Positions 63,674 through 64,000 of a stretch of 64,000 nt of DNA are shown one piece after another (within the stretch, counting starts at the first letter, position 1; each line of letters opens with the position of its first letter). Position numbers and translations under genes: made by a program. Below the pieces are notes generated by a model, which saw only the letters and a list, made by a program, of their open reading frames with translations, made no database searches and was not told the DNA's origin. The DNA is taken from assembly GCF_002257565.1 (NCBI RefSeq), contig NZ_CP022736.1, positions 124,001 to 188,000 on the forward strand, read 5' to 3'. This DNA comes from Herbaspirillum sp. meg3. Its GTDB lineage: Bacteria; Pseudomonadota; Gammaproteobacteria; Burkholderiales; Burkholderiaceae_D.

Positions 63674-64000
63674 TTATGGCGTAATGCTGAGCAGCTTGTG
63701 CACGAGTTCAGACGACGTTGCCGCGCCGAACTTGCGCATCAGGCGGGCACGATGCATTTCCACGGTACGCGGGCTGAGCTCGACTTGGCGCGCGATCAAT
63801 TTACTCGTTTTGCCTTCCACCAGCAGCGCCGCAATCTCGCGCTCGCGTGGCGTCAGGCCGGGCGCCAGAGGCCGCTTGGCGCTGACGTCTTCGAAGGTCC
63901 AGATCCCCGCCGCATGCGGATCACCTTGCACCAGCGAGGCACCGGTGACGTGGCACCAGAACATTTCGTCGTTGGCGCGCTTCATGATGCGCTCGTCGGA
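63674..64000 (-). CDS. PAS-LuxR type transcriptional regulator, 5' end missing (window edge)
   Basis: 109 codons are in the window; the frame is open through the right edge (SDER before IMKRANDEMFWCHVTG). The visible upstream part, EMFWCHVTGASLV...HAAGIWTFEDVS, is the end of a PAS-like sensor domain, and the C-terminus is a complete LuxR helix-turn-helix (LTPREREIAALLVEGKTSKLIARQVELSPRTVEMHRARLMRKFGA). It converges with the LysR gene, 8 bp apart. The sensed signal is unknown. Confidence 0.85.
   Translation of the reverse strand, partial: SDERIMKRANDEMFWCHVTGASLVQGDPHAAGIWTFEDVSAKRPLAPGLTPREREIAALLVEGKTSKLIARQVELSPRTVEMHRARLMRKFGAATSSELVHKLLSITP

Overview
The window is GC-rich, densely coded bacterial chromosome, most likely from a betaproteobacterium of the order Burkholderiales, and within it the Oxalobacteraceae (Herbaspirillum/Collimonas-like). 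The taxonomic call is an inference from gene orders and protein style: gatCAB divergent from mreBCD-mrdA-rodA-rlpA, rsmI divergent from lpoA-yraN-diaA-dolP, def facing a dprA-smg-topoisomerase III block, xth/pyrE back to back, and a LiuR-controlled leucine catabolic operon. I see no rRNA, tRNA, CRISPR array or intact insertion sequence.

Layout. 1-5.9 kb: leftward leucine/isovalerate (liu) operon with its MerR-type regulator LiuR and two near-identical palindromic operators. 6-13.5 kb: a metallo-beta-lactamase-fold hydrolase, peptide deformylase, then a DNA-processing block (a LysM-less envelope protein, DprA, Smg, topoisomerase III). 13.5-17.4 kb: exonuclease III / orotate phosphoribosyltransferase, a LapA-domain membrane protein, a TauD-type dioxygenase, and a small gene broken by an 11-bp tandem repeat. 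17.5-24.8 kb: a tripartite RND efflux operon with one TetR regulator divergent and a second as last gene, followed by a BetR-like protein with a degenerate receiver domain. 26-29.5 kb: gatCAB. 29.6-37.2 kb: the rod-shape (elongasome) cluster, whose mreB leader carries a long perfect inverted repeat. 37.2-42.5 kb: an SMR transporter, RsmI, then LpoA-YraN-DiaA-DolP and a TlpA-like thioredoxin. 42.5-46.6 kb: a chemoreceptor divergent from a GAF-GGDEF-EAL protein. 46.6-55.1 kb: a leftward eight-gene operon with a complete LIV-type ABC importer, an M20-type amidohydrolase, an M81/MlrC-like protein and an EamA transporter. 55.7-60.2 kb: methylmalonate-semialdehyde dehydrogenase and omega-amino acid aminotransferase controlled by a divergent MocR regulator. 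60.3-64 kb: a HAD hydrolase, a DsbA-family protein, a metallo-beta-lactamase-fold protein with divergent LysR regulator, and a truncated LuxR-type regulator.

How the genes work together. Three catabolic modules each sit beside a dedicated regulator or operator (liu/LiuR, aptA-mmsA/MocR, beta-lactamase-fold protein/LysR). Two housekeeping envelope modules (Mre/PBP2/RodA/RlpA and LpoA/DolP) keep canonical orders. The observations I consider most worth following are the 11-bp repeat that puts a small gene out of frame (17.2 kb), the inverted repeat in the mreB leader (29.7 kb), the importer-hydrolase operon of unknown substrate with a histidine-rich leader ORF (46.6-55.4 kb), and the receiver domain lacking its phospho-acceptor aspartate (24.9 kb).
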